A stretch of DNA of 64,000 nucleotides from Hanleya hanleyi (GCA_036873755.1 JAVTVY010057082.1:1-64000); one strand, 5' to 3'. Counted from the stretch's first letter, positions 43,731 to 57,170 are shown. Numbers and translations are program-made. Notes: generated by a model from the letters alone, not told the origin.

Positions 43731-46389
43731 GTAAAATGGAGCATTTCTATGAGGCCATTTTGCCAGTACGAGTTATAACTGAGAGTTCAGGAGTTGAGAT
43801 ATCGATTTGTCAAGTCTCGCATTCATGTTCAATCAAGACAATATTTAGCGCATAAATTTACAATATATTTGTAGCCAAAGCCACCTACTTAAACACAGAT
43901 GCCGTCAACGACTTTCAATGTTATGTTTCCCCATAATGAAAATTACTGGCGACCATTGATATTCGCAACACCGAAAATATTTCAAAAGATATTTTCTTCT
44001 CGTTTTCTCTTTGTCGAGAGTAATTAATTTTGAGGGTAATGACAAGCTCAAGAAGCAAAACAGTAATATGGAATCGAACCACCATTTAGTAAAGTTAAAT
44101 ATATGAATGTATCTGTGTAAGTTCTTTGGTATATCTTCATTTTTTTTCTTAAACTTATCACGACTGCAAAGTGCTTACAAAAACAGATACGATTTTCAGC
44201 TGTCTTTTAATGACTGATTTCTTTCCTATTGTTTTTTTGTGTAGCACTGATTCACATATATACAAATTCTAAGTAATTCTATAAGTTTCTGGGAAGTATC
44301 TTTGCGTCCTAATTAGTTAAGGTTCTAGTAAAGATCTATTTTAGCAATTAAAACAATAATCATCAATTTTGATCTACAGCATTTACCAAGAGAACAACCG
44401 ATCTGAAGCCTGTTCATATATTTTTACACAAGAATTCTTTATATTATTATATCCACTAACTGTTATACTATTTAAAAAATAAGTTAGAAGTTTGCAAATT
44501 GAACAATAAATATATCTATAAATAATCTTGTAAATGAATACCAAATATTTCTTATTTTACTGCTATTTTACTAACATAAATAAACAAAATGCCGACAAAG
44601 ATTGATTTACATGTGTATTCAAAAGATTAAACCCTAATAAGAATCCTGAAGCACATCGGTAAGCATCTGTATGTACCCGTAGCGTAACATTGTTATATGG
44701 ACCCAGTACAAAAATCAATTATTATTTTAATATCAATTATTCAATTGATTATGATCTCTATAAAAAACAACACCATTTTAAAACAAGAGCAAGTCCATAC
44801 AGGTACATGCTGTATATAGTTTCATTTATAATCGTTTATATTAATCATACATCAAACGATCCACTAACGGAAAAGTAACGATACAAACTAAATTGGAATA
44901 AAAAGACCAAATACATTTTTTAAGCAGGGTTGTTATTAAATGAGCTGCGATTAAACAAAAGAATTCTAGACGATGGATCCTTTGATGAATATATTAATTA
45001 ACCCGTATGCCTGTTCAATCATTTTATTTTAGTTCATTATCTAACTGACCTTTAAACGCACACAAGTTTATATTTTGTCATGACAAGTGCGATTTTTAGG
45101 CATAGTTGTTCAAATTATATTAGAAAAGACTTTGAGAAAATATTGGTTAGAGATCATATGAAATATATCTAATAATAATATAGATTGATAATTCAATTAG
45201 CAAATAAATTATGTTTGTTTATTTAGTTATTTATTGCTTCTCGGAAAATGTGATTCCTTTATTCCAAGGACACTCATGTATGTTCATGCTTGAATCAACC
45301 ATAATATCTCGAAGTGCCTTGAATTGGGTCTAGGTCAATATCCAGTTGAAAGCCGATCCTTGAGTAATTGTTATTGTATATTTCAACTGGCCTTGACTCT
45401 TCGAGACATTCCTTTGGACGGATCAAAATATTTTGTTATTCGTATTCAAAAGCTCTTCAGTCGTGTCACCGGAGGTAAGCAGGAAGGAGTTAATTTTTAG
45501 AAAAACATGGTCAGTCACGCAATTAACCCTCCCGCCCCCAATACCCGTCCTACACGAGATTTGGAATTTTAATCAGGGTGTCAACCGTAAGGAGTGCCTT
45601 GACAGGCGAGAGGGCTCTTCATTGGTTATCTGCTTCCTGGTCGTCTAACGTTCGACTCTGGTGGGCCAAGTGTTGGTCGCGAGTTACCGAGTGAATATGA
45701 ACAGCCAGGAATAATTACCGATTTATGACGCTAATTGTGGTGTTATAGTAATGTCATGACACTATTGTGGTCCTCTAACTCGAGAAGAAAGGTCGATAGA
45801 ATCGTGAGAATGGACAGAATCAATGTTGAATAGAACCTGTCATTACTTGAAGATGTGTTTGTTTGCCTTCGGCGAAGAAATACAGGGGCTGAGCAAAAAG
45901 ATTGCCCTCAAGTTAGAAGTCCATGAAGCACACGGGAAGTGGTCGGAATTATTGTAAATGCGCCAGACATCACTATCAGTGGAATCGTCACTGTCACATC
46001 GAGTGTTTGTCTGAATAAAATAGCCTCCCGCAGAATTATCGAAAATATTGACATTGATCGGAATTTGATATGAAACAATGTTTTGCTATGATTCAGTGAA
46101 CCGAAATAAATTATTATTCATATTTAAGGTATTTAATGAGATATCACAGTTGGTGTTTTTCTACACTGTTAATGTTCCATCTCGATGAATTATTCCAAAA
46201 TATATACAACGTTGTAAATGTTATTGATGATGCGGGTGACATTAGCCGCCAGTAACTGTCTTACGTTCAAATAATTAATACGGAGTATAACTTACAACGT
46301 ATTAAATTGTTAATATAATTACCAATCAAATAATCATAATTATAATTGATTGATATATTTCAATTAAGAGTTATTTATTTCATTCTAGG
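43731..46389. other. AT-rich intergenic DNA
   Basis: No supported coding exon, RNA gene or repeat was seen over this stretch. Confidence 0.4.
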
Positions 46390-46628
46390 AACACGTGTGA
46401 ATGCGAAAAATATTGTGTTGAAGCTATTTTAGTTCCGTAAATGTGTTGAAAATAATACAAATTGTGCTAGAACGAACACTAATTTGTGTTGAACTCAACA
46501 TGGTTTAATGTTGATATACGAAGTTTTTCACAAAACCATGTTTTCAACACAGCACATTTTTGTGTTGAAGCCATTTTAGCACATAGTTGTGTTAAAACAA
46601 CACAATACACAATATTTTTCACAGTGTT
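46390..46628. mobile_element. small MITE rich in GTGTTGA motifs
   Basis: The left end GCGAAAAATATTGTGTTG and the right end CACAATATTTTTCACAGTG are inverted copies about 230 bp apart. Internally GTGTTGAA and TTCAACAC recur, including a palindromic centre. Similar GTGTTG sequence flanks the large reversed element on both sides (47025-47262 and 52180-52215), pointing to a second related element split by that insertion. Confidence 0.55.
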
Positions 46629-47689
46629 GATGCAAACATATGCAGAAGCTCAGTGCTGAAAACACGCCAGTGGCATGTTCCAGGGCTTAAACAATTTAGA
46701 CTTGAATACGAAGCCTGATATTCCACTTTATATCTGTTTTATATATGGGATTACGACGGCTCACAGGGGACATCGACTTTGTTTTACATTTTTTTTTTCA
46801 ACATTTTTATTACGTTTTCTTATTTTCTCCCGGATTTTCTCTATGTTCGCCTATTTCTTTTATTCTTTTATTTATTTATTTTTATTATTATTTTTTTTTA
46901 GTTTATCGCAGACTTTCTTTCATTCCTAGTAACTTCGTCACAATTTCATCATCCTTTTTTCACTGAAAACCAAGAAAATTCTTGGAAACGTTTACAAAGC
47001 ACATCCAGAAAAATTGTAGAAAAAAAATAAATTGGTGTTGAGTAATGGTGTTGATCAGTGAACTATAAAAAAGGTGTTTGAGGCCAGTTTAACACCAAAT
47101 AATGGTGTTGGTTCTACCCAAATAAAGGATTTTGAAAATTACTCAACACAATATTTCGATGTTAAGTGATAATACTGGCTCAACATCATGCAGTAAATAA
47201 TGTTGCACAGCACCAAGAAAGGGTGTTGGAGACATGTGGTGTAGGTCTAAATTCAACACCAACAAGCAGCCAGAGGATGCTAGGTCCCCCGCCGAAATGG
47301 CAGCAATATTTTTTAGCATTGTTGGTCTCAGGGGATATACATGAGGGAGGCAACTGCTGCTTCATAGGCGTTGGATGTGGATGCAAAAACATTTTCCCAG
47401 TTAGACGGCAGATTTTGAAATCAAAAACGAGGCCGCGCTATGTCATCAGTCAACTGAGACAGTCACGTTGTTGTGTATGAAGATTGGGGTGGCTCCTATA
47501 AAAAGTGATCCAATGAAAATGCTCGTATTAGTTTAAAATGGCGGGGTCGAATGACCAATCACTGAAGGGGAGACAGCTGGACCAATACGCTGATACTGTC
47601 TGTTAATTATAAATATCCTGATTTAACAGAGAATTCTACAGTCTAGGTACATGGATCAGCATACGAACTTTGGGGAGAATCTGAAGAGG

Positions 47690-49320
47690 GGTCTTCAAGT
47701 TATTGCCCGGAAACCAAATTTAGATTTATAGGCACAAGACGTGTGCGAAACACAATCCCAAGCGACATCTTTGGGCATATAAATACCAAATTGAGAAGAA
47801 TCCGTTGTCAATTATTGCCAGAACAATTTTCAGATTTGTCCACCAGGTGTCGACACCAGTAGGCCTATGCAGAAGCAGGCGAACTACAACCCAGGGGACA
47901 TATTCTGGCATGGTATCGGCATACCAAATTGGAGAAGAATCCGATGAACGAAATCAAATTTAGATTTTGATATGAGGACGTGGTGCTACCTGTAGGCGCA
48001 AGTGAGCAAAGCGCAATCTCAAGTGACATCTTATGTCATGTTATTACCCGAAGACAAATTTGGGGTTTTGCCACCAGGTGGCACCACCTGTAAGTGCAAA
48101 TGAATGAAAGGCAATCCCATGCAACATCTCCTGGCATGGTACATGCATGCTAAATTTGAGAAGAATGCATGCAGTTCTCAAGTTATTGACCAAAAACAAA
48201 TTCCAGATTTTGTCATCAGGTGGCATCACCTTCTAAGCAGAAGTGGATCCCAAGCAACATCTCATGGCAAGGTACAATGTATATGCATGCCTAATTTGGG
48301 TCCAAGAATTCGAGCATCTCTCAAGTTATTGCCCAAAAACCAAATTTCGAGTGACATTTCAAAGCGTTTCAAAGTTGCAGCACAAAATAATGGAAAGAAC
48401 CCTAGTGGCGCCACCTTCAGGAAGATCTTTCTGAAACACAATACCAATCAACATCTTGTCACAAGGAATGCATATATGCCAAATATTGAAGAAACTAGAT
48501 ACAGTCAATCGAATACGATCGAGAACGCATCCCTTTTGCCTCTTTAGTAAAGGAAACATTCATTATTTGTGAAGAAAGTAAAAACATAAAACTTAGGAAA
48601 AACATCAGTAACATGGCCCCATAGGATACCTTGAGGGAAGGTACCAACATACCAAATTCAAAAGAATCCGTTTCGGTCCAACGTGCAGTTACTGTCTGGA
48701 AATGCAATTTTACCTTGGCCCCAGGTTAGCGCCATGTATAGGCAGATAGGCATAAAAAATAATCCCAACCAAGATCTTGAGGCAAGATTCCTTGACACTG
48801 GAAATAAAAAATGTTAACTTGGCCTACCGGTGGCACCACCTATGGTCTGATCGACAAGAAAAACAATCCCAAGTGAAACCTTCAGGTAAGGTACATGTAT
48901 TCATATACCAAACTTAGAAAAAATTCAGTCAAGGTTTAAAAAGTTATTGTCCGGAAACATAATTTAAAATTGGCCCCCAGGTGGCATCACCTATATGTGG
49001 ATCAGCATGAAAAACAATGCCAAACGAGAAATTGAGGTGAGGTACCTACACACCAAATTTGAAATGAATCCGTCAAGGTTTTCAAAAGTTATTGTCTGGA
49101 AACACTTTACTTAGCTCTCAGGTGGTGCCCCCTGTATACGAATCAACACAAAAAATATTCTCAAGCCAGATCTCGAGGCAAGGTACCCACACACCAAATT
49201 TGAAAGAATCCTGAAGGTTTTCAAAAGATGCAATTTTAACTTGTCCCCCAGGTGGCGCGACCCAGAGGCGGATTGGCATGAAAACCAATTCCAAGCAAGA
49301 TCTACAGACAATGGACCCAC
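47690..49320 (-). repeat. diverged about 150-bp tandem array
   Basis: CACCAGGTGGCACCACCTGT, AAACCAAATTTGAGAAGAAT and CAAGTTATTG recur roughly every 150 bp with strong divergence. This is the oldest of the three arrays in the composite. Confidence 0.65.
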
Positions 49321-49439
49321 TTACCTATACAATACGAAGCTGCGCATTTGAAAACCCATCGGCTCTCGGCACCAGCCATTCATAATGTATTTAATTTGAA
49401 CTAAGATGTCAGGAACACCAAGCAGTCAAGTGACAAATA

Positions 49440-50400
49440 TACAGATTATCAAAAATTTTGCAATTAGAAATGACCCCTAAGGTTTCCATCCAATCAAAGA
49501 AACCGGTATTCATTCCACAAATCTCTTGATGCATCGATAATGTATACCAAATTTTATATAGAGCATTTGAACAGTGTCAGAGATAGAAATCATTAATGAT
49601 TTTGCATAAATTAAAGAAGGCTGCCCATCCTTCCCGCCACTCAGAGGAACTAATGTGGTTATTCATTAATGCAAGTCTCTTCATACATCGATGCTGTAAA
49701 CCAAGATTCGTATAGAACACTTAAATGGTCAGAGATAAACATCATTAAAGATTTTGAATAAATTAAAGATGGCCGCCAAGATTTCCGCCCAATCGAAGAA
49801 ACCAGATCTGTCATTCATCGTAAGTCTCTTGATGCATCAATGATGTATACCAAATTTTACATTGAGCACTTCAACGGAATCGGAGATAGAGATCATTAAT
49901 GATTTTGCATAAATTAAAGATGGCCACCAAGGTTTTCGGCCAATCAGGTCCCGATTCAAAGTATCTGGATATATCGATGATGTATACCAACTTTCATATA
50001 AAACAATTGAATGGTAACCGAGATATGTATCATTATCGATTTCGCATAAATTAAAGATGGACTCCAGGGTTTTCAGCTAATCAGAAAAGCCTGTTTGGTA
50101 ATTCGTTGAAAGTTGCTTGATGTATCGATGATGTATATCAAATTTCGTATTGAACAGCTGAATGGTTTCCGAGATATGGATCATTATCCATTTTGCATAA
50201 AATTAAAGATGGCCGCCAAGGTTTCCACCCAATCAGGTCCCAATTCAATAGGGTTCTGATCCTTGACTGGATAAATAAGCATACCAAATTTGGAATTCAT
50301 CAGCGGAACGGTTTTCCGGCTATCTCGCTCACGAACGGACAGACGGACGTACAAGACGATGACAATACCCTAGGGCCAAAATTGGCCGAGGGGTAAAACA
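49440..50400 (-). repeat. about 150-bp tandem array with its own reversed head
   Basis: TGATGTATACCAAATTT, GAGATAGAGATCATTAATGA, TTTTGCATAAATTAAAGATG and GCCACCAAGGTTT recur about six times. At the right end ACGGACAGACGGACGTAC precedes GGGCCAAAATTGGCC, the reversed GTCCGTCTGTCCGT head and hairpin typical of this element class. Confidence 0.75.
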
Positions 50401-51029
50401 TGGGTCTGTGCCTGATAAATTGAAGCCTTTTGGGGTTGCAATTCATTGACGGATGGCAGAATTATACCAATATTGCAGACTACACACAAATTTTAACTTT
50501 CTGCCGAGATGTATTGGAGATATACATGTTCAAACAAAATATATGAAGGTCGGGCGAGGGCTAGTTTGGGAGATAGAGGGTGCGGCTAGGCACCCTGGGG
50601 TGGAGACATGCTCTCCTTGAGGGCAGTGGTGGCGTTCCGACATGAAAGTCATAGAAAGCTGTCTGTACATGAACAACCGCACTGACAACTGCATGCCATC
50701 ATCTGTCAGTCTGAAGACCAGCAAGGATGAATTCAGTTCAATTCAGGAAATTGATCATATGCACAGTGTGCACCCGAACTTTAGGAACTCAGTTGTAATT
50801 AATATAGTAAGTTACATGTGTGGATACAAATGGTTCACGCAGAAGCTTTAGGGTAAATCATATGATGTGAAATGCAATTATTCGATAGCAAAATTGAAGG
50901 AAATGTTGTCCTTCGTTTAAGATGACACGAAATTCAAAAACCAGGGGTTCAGTACTGCGGGGATTCCCCGCCAGTTATTTCATATTATACTTCTGAAATA
51001 AAAAAATGGTTCATGCAAAAGCTTTAGGG

Positions 51030-52140
51030 TAAATCATATGATGTGGAATAGATTGATTTCATAGCAAAATTGAAGACCCATTTTAACTGAAACGGACAAG
51101 AAGAAGAGAAACTCAGTGGCGCCACCTTCAGGCAGATGTTGCTGAAACCCGCGACTGGCGTCTTGTCGCAAGGAATGCGTATGCTGAATTTCTGGAGAAT
51201 CCAACAAAGCATTTAGCAGTTATCGCTTGCAAAGAACATCGCTTGCAAAGAAATCCACGAACAGGAATGGACATGAAGAAGCGAGATCCAGCATGTCCAG
51301 TGGCGACACCTTCAGGCAGCTGAGCCAATGTCTTGTCGCAAGGAATGCGTACATGCCGAATTTCGTGAGAATGCGACAAAGCATTTGGAAGTTATCGCTT
51401 GTAAAGAATTCAAACTGACATCCCCGGACACAATGAACCAAGATCCATTTTGACCCAGTGGCGCCACCTTTAGGCAGATGTTGCTGAAATGCAATTCGGA
51501 CCGGCGTCTTGTCGCAAGGAATGTATATGCCAAATTTCGGAAGAATCCAACAAAGCGTTAGGAAGTTATCGCTTCGAACAAACATGCACGGACGTACACG
51601 GACATCCACGGACACAAAGAAGCAAAAACCAGTGGCGCCACCTTCAGGCAGATGTTGCTGAAATGCAATACGGACTGGCGTCTTGTCGCAAGGAATGCGT
51701 ATTCCGAATTTCGAAAGAATCCAACAAAGCATTGGGAAGTTATCGCTTCCAACAGACATGCACGGACGTCCACGGACACAAAGAAGCAAGAACCAGTGGC
51801 GCCACCTTCGGGCAGATGTTGCTGAAATGCAATACAGACTGGCATCTTGTCGCAAGGAATGCGTATTCCGAATTTCGGAAGAATCCAACAAAGCGTTGGG
51901 AAGTTATCACTTCTAACAGACATGCACGGACGTACACGGACACAAAGAAGCAAGAACCAGTGGCGCCACCTTCAGGCAGATGTTGCTGAAATGCAATACA
52001 CACTGGCGTCTTGTCGCAAGGAATGTGTATTCCGAATTTCGGAAGAATCCAACTAAGCGTTAGGAAGTTATCGCTTCGAACAGACATGCACGGACGTACC
52101 CGGACATCCATGTACACAAAGAAGCAAGAACCATTTTAAA
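51030..52140 (-). repeat. 164-bp tandem array, about seven units
   Basis: CAGTGGCGCCACCTTCAGG, AGATGTTGCTGAAATGCAAT, CTTGTCGCAAGGAATGCGTA and AGTTATCGCTTCGAA recur, with anchors near 51453, 51630, 51794 and 51958. The last four units are the most alike. Long open frames on both strands arise from this unit and are not genes. Confidence 0.88.
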
Positions 52141-52170
52141 GTCCCCGGCCGCGTTGCGGCGGGGGACAAT

Positions 52171-53584
52171 AAGCATTTATTGGTGTTGAGCTGAACACCA
52201 TTTTTCTGACTGTGCGCGGTGAAAACCATTCTACCGCCGTGGAAACGTTTTCACCGCAATGGAAACCTTCAGATCGCAGTGAAAAGGTTTCCTTCGCCGG
52301 CAAAACAGATTTGAGCTAGGTTTTCGATGGGAAAAGGGCGAAGAAATTGTTACGACGTTACTAGGAATGCGAGAAATCTAAAGGATTTTTTTGTGATAAA
52401 TTAACTAGAAAATGTTCGTATAAAATAGGCGAAATAAAAAAGAAAACCACCGAAAAATCAGAAGAGAAATTGGATATCCCATATAGGTTATGTATAAAAT
52501 ATTGCTATCATAATTTTATTTCCCTCTTTCCACACAGTAAAATATACAGAAGCAAATTACAAACGTCTGGTCCGTCATTCATAATTCAGCCGTCGTCCAT
52601 TAAAGAATATCCGCGTCCATATATCCAAAGACCTATTCTATATTCCATATTAGAACCAAATTCAAAAAGACAACCATAGTATACATAAACATTAGCTAGT
52701 TTCCTGCAAGAGAGAAACGCTCAACAGTTTTCAATGATGCTGGCAAGACACCATGATGTTCCAAAAATATCAAATTCGTATCGCTGATCAGTATTTTTAA
52801 TCCATAATATTCGTTGTAAAGTCATCTAGAGAATATGTATCTCAGTCACGCTTTGATTGTTACTGTTCATATGAGCACCATGAGGATGTTGAAGTACATC
52901 GGTTCATACGGCCCCTAGCCCCAGGTTAAGCGAAATTAGACACGAGTTACGAAACGTAACGCCATAGAAGCTTGCAAGCTACGCTCGTATTTTGCTATCA
53001 GCATGCGATATGTATCGCCAAATCAGTTGAGAAACTTTGAGTGGATGCGCATGGTGGAATAGCCCTGTTTCACAATGCCCTGCAACAATGTTTTGTGACG
53101 TTGATTAAAATCGTCACATTTAGCACAGGATCTAGCAAATGCTACTAGGTGATATGCCATATGCAGGTCCCACTGGAATATTACTGTGGAAAATCACAGG
53201 TCTACAGTTTTTTTTATGATATCCACTGTCGTTGTGGTGTATGAAAAGGTGGGAAATAATTATATTAATGAAAAACAAAAATTGTTAACAGAAACGTCGA
53301 CAAACACACCCATGGTAATTAAGCCGCCGTGTTTGCTTCGTCAGCACTGTGTGGATGTGTGTCTGCAAAGAAACAGTACCGTAACAGTAATGTCAAACTC
53401 ATATGTTTTTTCATTATCATCCGAAACCGCTTCAGTTCACCATACCGGTATGTGAAACATACTCTTGTTATTTTAACAAAAATATCGTTTTATATTTCGA
53501 TAGCATCCTATGGCCATTCTCATGGCAACAGATTGTATACCTCCTGTCAGATGTACCCTCTGATTGTATTGTTTATGGCTTTTT
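52171..53584. other. spacer
   Basis: The first 50 bp resemble the GTGTTGA-type MITE sequence. After that no supported feature was seen until the T run that precedes the next element. Confidence 0.4.
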
Positions 53585-55586
53585 AGCCCACCATGATCAC
53601 CAGATGGTGGGCTGTTCAAATCGCTTTTCTTCCGTGGTCCGTCGTCCGTCCGTCCGTCAACAATTTCTTGTTATCGCGATTTCTCAGGAACTACTTAATG
53701 GATCTTTCTCAAATTTGGTACACAGGTTCCCATTGGGGTCTAGTTGTGCAAGATACCTTTCCTGGTCCGATTCGAAAATCCAATATGGCCACCAGGCGGC
53801 CATCTTGGATTTCCCCATGAAACCTTGTTATCGCGATTTCTCAGGAACTACTTTATGGATCTTTCTCAAATTTGGTACACTGGTTCCCCTTGGTGTCTAG
53901 TTGTGCAAGATACCTTTTCTGGTCCGATTCGAAAATCCAATATGGCCAATAGGCGGCCATCTTGGATTTCCCCATGAAACATTGTTATCACGATTTCTCA
54001 GGAACTACAGCATCGATCTTCCTCAAATTTGGTACACAGGTTTCCCTTGGGGTCTAGTTGTGCAAGATACCTTTTCTGGTCCGATTCGAAAATCCAATAT
54101 GGTCACCAGGCAGCCATCTTGGATTTCCCCATGAAACATTGTTATCATCATTTCTCAGGAAGAACTGCATGGATCTTTCTTAAATTTGGTACACAGGCTC
54201 CCCTTGGGATCTAGTTGTGCAAGATACCTTTTCTGGTCTGATTCGAAAATCCAATATGGCCACCAGGCAGTCATCTTGGATTTCCTCATGAAACTTTATC
54301 ACCATTTCTCAGGAACTACTTCATGGATCTTTATCAGATTTGGTACACAGGTTCCCCTTGGGGTCTAGTTGTGCAAGATACCTTTTCTGGTCCGATTCGA
54401 AAATCCAATATGGCCACCAGGCAGCCAGGAAGTGCTGCTGGGATCTTTCTCAAATTTGTTACATAGGTTCCCCTTGGGGTCTAGTTGTGCAAAATACCTT
54501 TTTCGAACCGATTCGAAAATCCAATATGGCCACCAGGCGCCCATCTTGGATTTCCCCATGAAACTTTGTTATCGTGATTTCTCAAGAAGTATGCATGGAT
54601 CTTTCTGAAATTTGGTACACAGGTCCCACATGGGGCCTAGTTGTTCAAGATACCCTTTTTGGTCCGATTCGAAAATCCAAGTTACGCTTCAAATTAATAC
54701 GGTATTTCGGAGTTGTGACGTTGCATCACAAGAGTCGGCGGATGAAACGGTGGGGCATATTCTATATATTGACTATAGAGAATATCTGTACCTTCACCTT
54801 CCATATCAAGGAGTTCAAATAATTCGGAATTAAAAAGTATTTCTTCGAGTTTTCTTTAGTCTATGTAGTTTGCAAGTGAACTGCCCCGCCGTTTCGCCTG
54901 CCGGGGGTCGGCCACATGAAGGGACGTCACTCTTGTGACACAACGTCACAACTCGACAACTGTAGATTACTGCATGTTTCGATCCAAGGTAGATAATCAG
55001 GATTCAGACACTTTCGAAGTTTCAACTTTACTGCGCGGACCGGATCCCTTCAGTATTACGTATTGTATATGTACCATCTTACTATTATCGAGCATGGTAT
55101 CTTAAAAGATATGTCTCAAACTAGCCCAGTAAACAGAACAGAATTAGCATTCGTTCCTAATTATAAAATCTTAAGTATGTTTCCTAGCTCATGCCAAAGT
55201 GTCAAAGAGATATTTGTCTTCGCTTCTAGTACCCAATGATGACACATGCAAAAAAAAATATAAAAAAATATAAAAAAAATACTACAAAATGAAGACGAAG
55301 GATCCTCTATACATGTACATTCACTTTCAGACTAACTTGTAGTCTTGTACTATAACAACCGACATAAGTACAGTTTCTAGAAATTTTGAAACTCCTGAAA
55401 CTTAGAAAGATATCTTGGTGTTTTCCAGTGTCCCTTTTTCGATCTTTTTTGCTCAGATTCGAAATTCTGTAAACAAAATTACAAATCAATCGCTTGTTCC
55501 TAGTAACAATGGACAAAAAGATCCTCTTGTCATTAGCTTACAATTATCGGACAATGGTGGGCGCCAAGATCCTTCAGGATCTCTCG
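53585..55586 (+). mobile_element. HINE-like element, copy 5, paralogue of 6960-8482
   Basis: The head AGCCCACCAT folds on ATGGTGGGCT (53585-53613), followed by GTCCGTCCGTCCGTC, then about seven 154-157-bp units with GATTTCTCAGGAAC, CAAATTTGGTACACAGGTTC, CAAGATACCTTTTCTGGTCC and TATGGCCACCAGGCGGCC. The unique tail matches 8025-8450, with about 390 bp extra at 54832-55232. The end is ATGGTGGGC (55554-55562), a hairpin AGATCC-TTCA-GGATCT (55567-55582) and CTCG (55583-55586). The unit is 157 bp, so overlapping open frames shift by one base per unit and are not real proteins. Confidence 0.87.
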
Positions 55587-55755
55587 TAATATACAAGTAT
55601 TTGCACAGGTTCAGGCACCAATCGAACAAAGGTTAGGGTATAAAACCCTTGTCAGATGAACAAAAAATTACATTCAGGATTACTCATTAATCTTATAATT
55701 CGCCTTTCGCACATTACTGAGAGAACAAAGAAGGCTCTGTCTGTGAAGTGCTGAC

Positions 55756-56006
55756 CAGCTACTGGTTCGTATGTTTTCACTTTGCCCTATCTTTTAACAT
55801 AGGAGATTATTTGAACCAGTGATAACTGACATAATTTATACATACGTGTTCTATATTTTCCCAGTATTTGAAGTAAGTGTCATTATGCTCAGAACAATTT
55901 ATAAGTTGGAAAATATATGAAAATATACTAGCTATCATCATGCAGTTCAAAATGTTTTCCCAGGTTAAAAGATAGGACAAAGTGAAAATTGACGAACCAG
56001 TAACTG
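55756..56006. mobile_element. MITE with inverted arms of about 48 bp
   Basis: CAGCTACTGGTTCG then TTTTCACTTTGCCCTATC and TTTTAACA on the left match the inverse of 55958-56006 at about 85 percent. The 150-bp interior has no coding capacity. Confidence 0.72.
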
Positions 56007-56009
56007 CTC

Positions 56010-57170
56010 AGATAAAGCCAATGGTCCCTGACATATAATATCTCTCACTTGTTCATATAAATAATGTGCATCTCATGGAACTCACTGCAAATTGCAAAGA
56101 GTATTTTTACAAAGAGTTTACTGGAAATCTACTGATCAAAGTTTTTCAACATTTCGACAAAACCTCGCCACACTTCGTTCTTATTAATGTGCCAGTTGTT
56201 TCACTCACATTATATAATATATATCTATTCAGCATACTGGGATTATAAATCGCTTGGAGCAAAATCCCAGCTACCGAATTCCATGGTATATGGACAGGTT
56301 GAACAAACCAGAAATAAGTTCACCTTCAATTTGGGAAAGCTATAACGAACAGCATTCATAAGCTGTGCCTCTAGCTATAGAGAATATAGAGCTTTGTCAC
56401 ATGATCGAGGTACAAACAGTTAACTCACGTGAGTACAGAGGCTAAGTTCTTTTATAATTACCAGTAACACTATTAAATGTTCAACTGACCAGAACTATTA
56501 ATGATTGAGTTTATGTTGTATGACAATGATGCAATATTTCGGAAAGGAAGCTTATCTCACCAGTGTAAACGGAAAAGAATGTTTCAGGAGTCAGTGTCTC
56601 TTTTCATTTGTTTCGCTTGCTTCAGGAAAATATGTCCTACCTGAGGTGCAAATCAGGAATAAATGTCTTAGAAAGGTAAAAGATAGACCCCGGACATTTA
56701 TTCCCGACGGACATTGTTTCCTTCTACACTGGTCCTATATACAATTATAAATTGTAAGTAGCCCCCAGAGAACAGCTAGCAATACAAAATAGTCACCATT
56801 GTATCACGATTTCATCGTCGTATATGTTTTGAACAGATACCAAACGGATATGAAAGGTATTTTCAACTACCATTTTCTCAGTTATTAAAGTTCAGATATT
56901 TTGCTGTTACGTCAATATCACAATCACTGTCACAATTATATCTTCCGTCATCAAACATGTAGAAAACGTCTAGCAAATATCTAAGTAAAAAAAAAAAAAA
57001 TTAAATTTTCATTCACTCCTACTGTTTTCTTCTTAGTTTATACACATTTTATTTCTCGAAAGAATTGTGGAACAAGTTCTAGCAACTTAAGAAACCCTTT
57101 ATCCTTTGGCTGTCCGTACAATTAATTGCACATGGCGTCAAATATATATAAAAACTGTAGAATTAGCAAA
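56010..57170. other. AT-rich spacer
   Basis: No supported gene was seen. The palindrome ACTCACGTGAGT (with an E-box CACGTG) occurs near 56425 but is isolated. Confidence 0.4.

Larger units (their letters stand above)
47263..52170 (-). mobile_element. large HINE-like composite, copy 4, reversed
   Basis: Read on the minus strand, a head GTCCCCCGCCGC folding on GCGGCCGGGGAC (52141-52167) is followed by GTCCGGGTACGTCCGTG and the tandem arrays. At the far end CGGCGGGGGAC (47284-47294), the inverse of the head, precedes a weak hairpin and CTTG (47263-47266). The interior holds three different arrays: 164-bp units (51030-52140), a roughly 150-bp family (49440-50400) and another of about 150 bp (47690-49320). 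The middle array has its own reversed head (50368-50393, after a T run on that strand), so it is probably an independent element nested or abutted here. Non-coding. Confidence 0.55.

Noticed and set aside
51220..52117. Frames of up to 223 codons on both strands in the 164-bp array
   Set aside because: Both strands are open simultaneously and the peptides simply mirror the repeat; no start context or domain.
53403..54608. Chain of overlapping 60-165-codon plus frames with a repeated YLFWSDSKIQYGHQ-type peptide
   Set aside because: They follow the 154-157-bp repeat unit of a non-coding mobile element and shift frame each unit; the same happens at 6976-7994 and 5049-5689.
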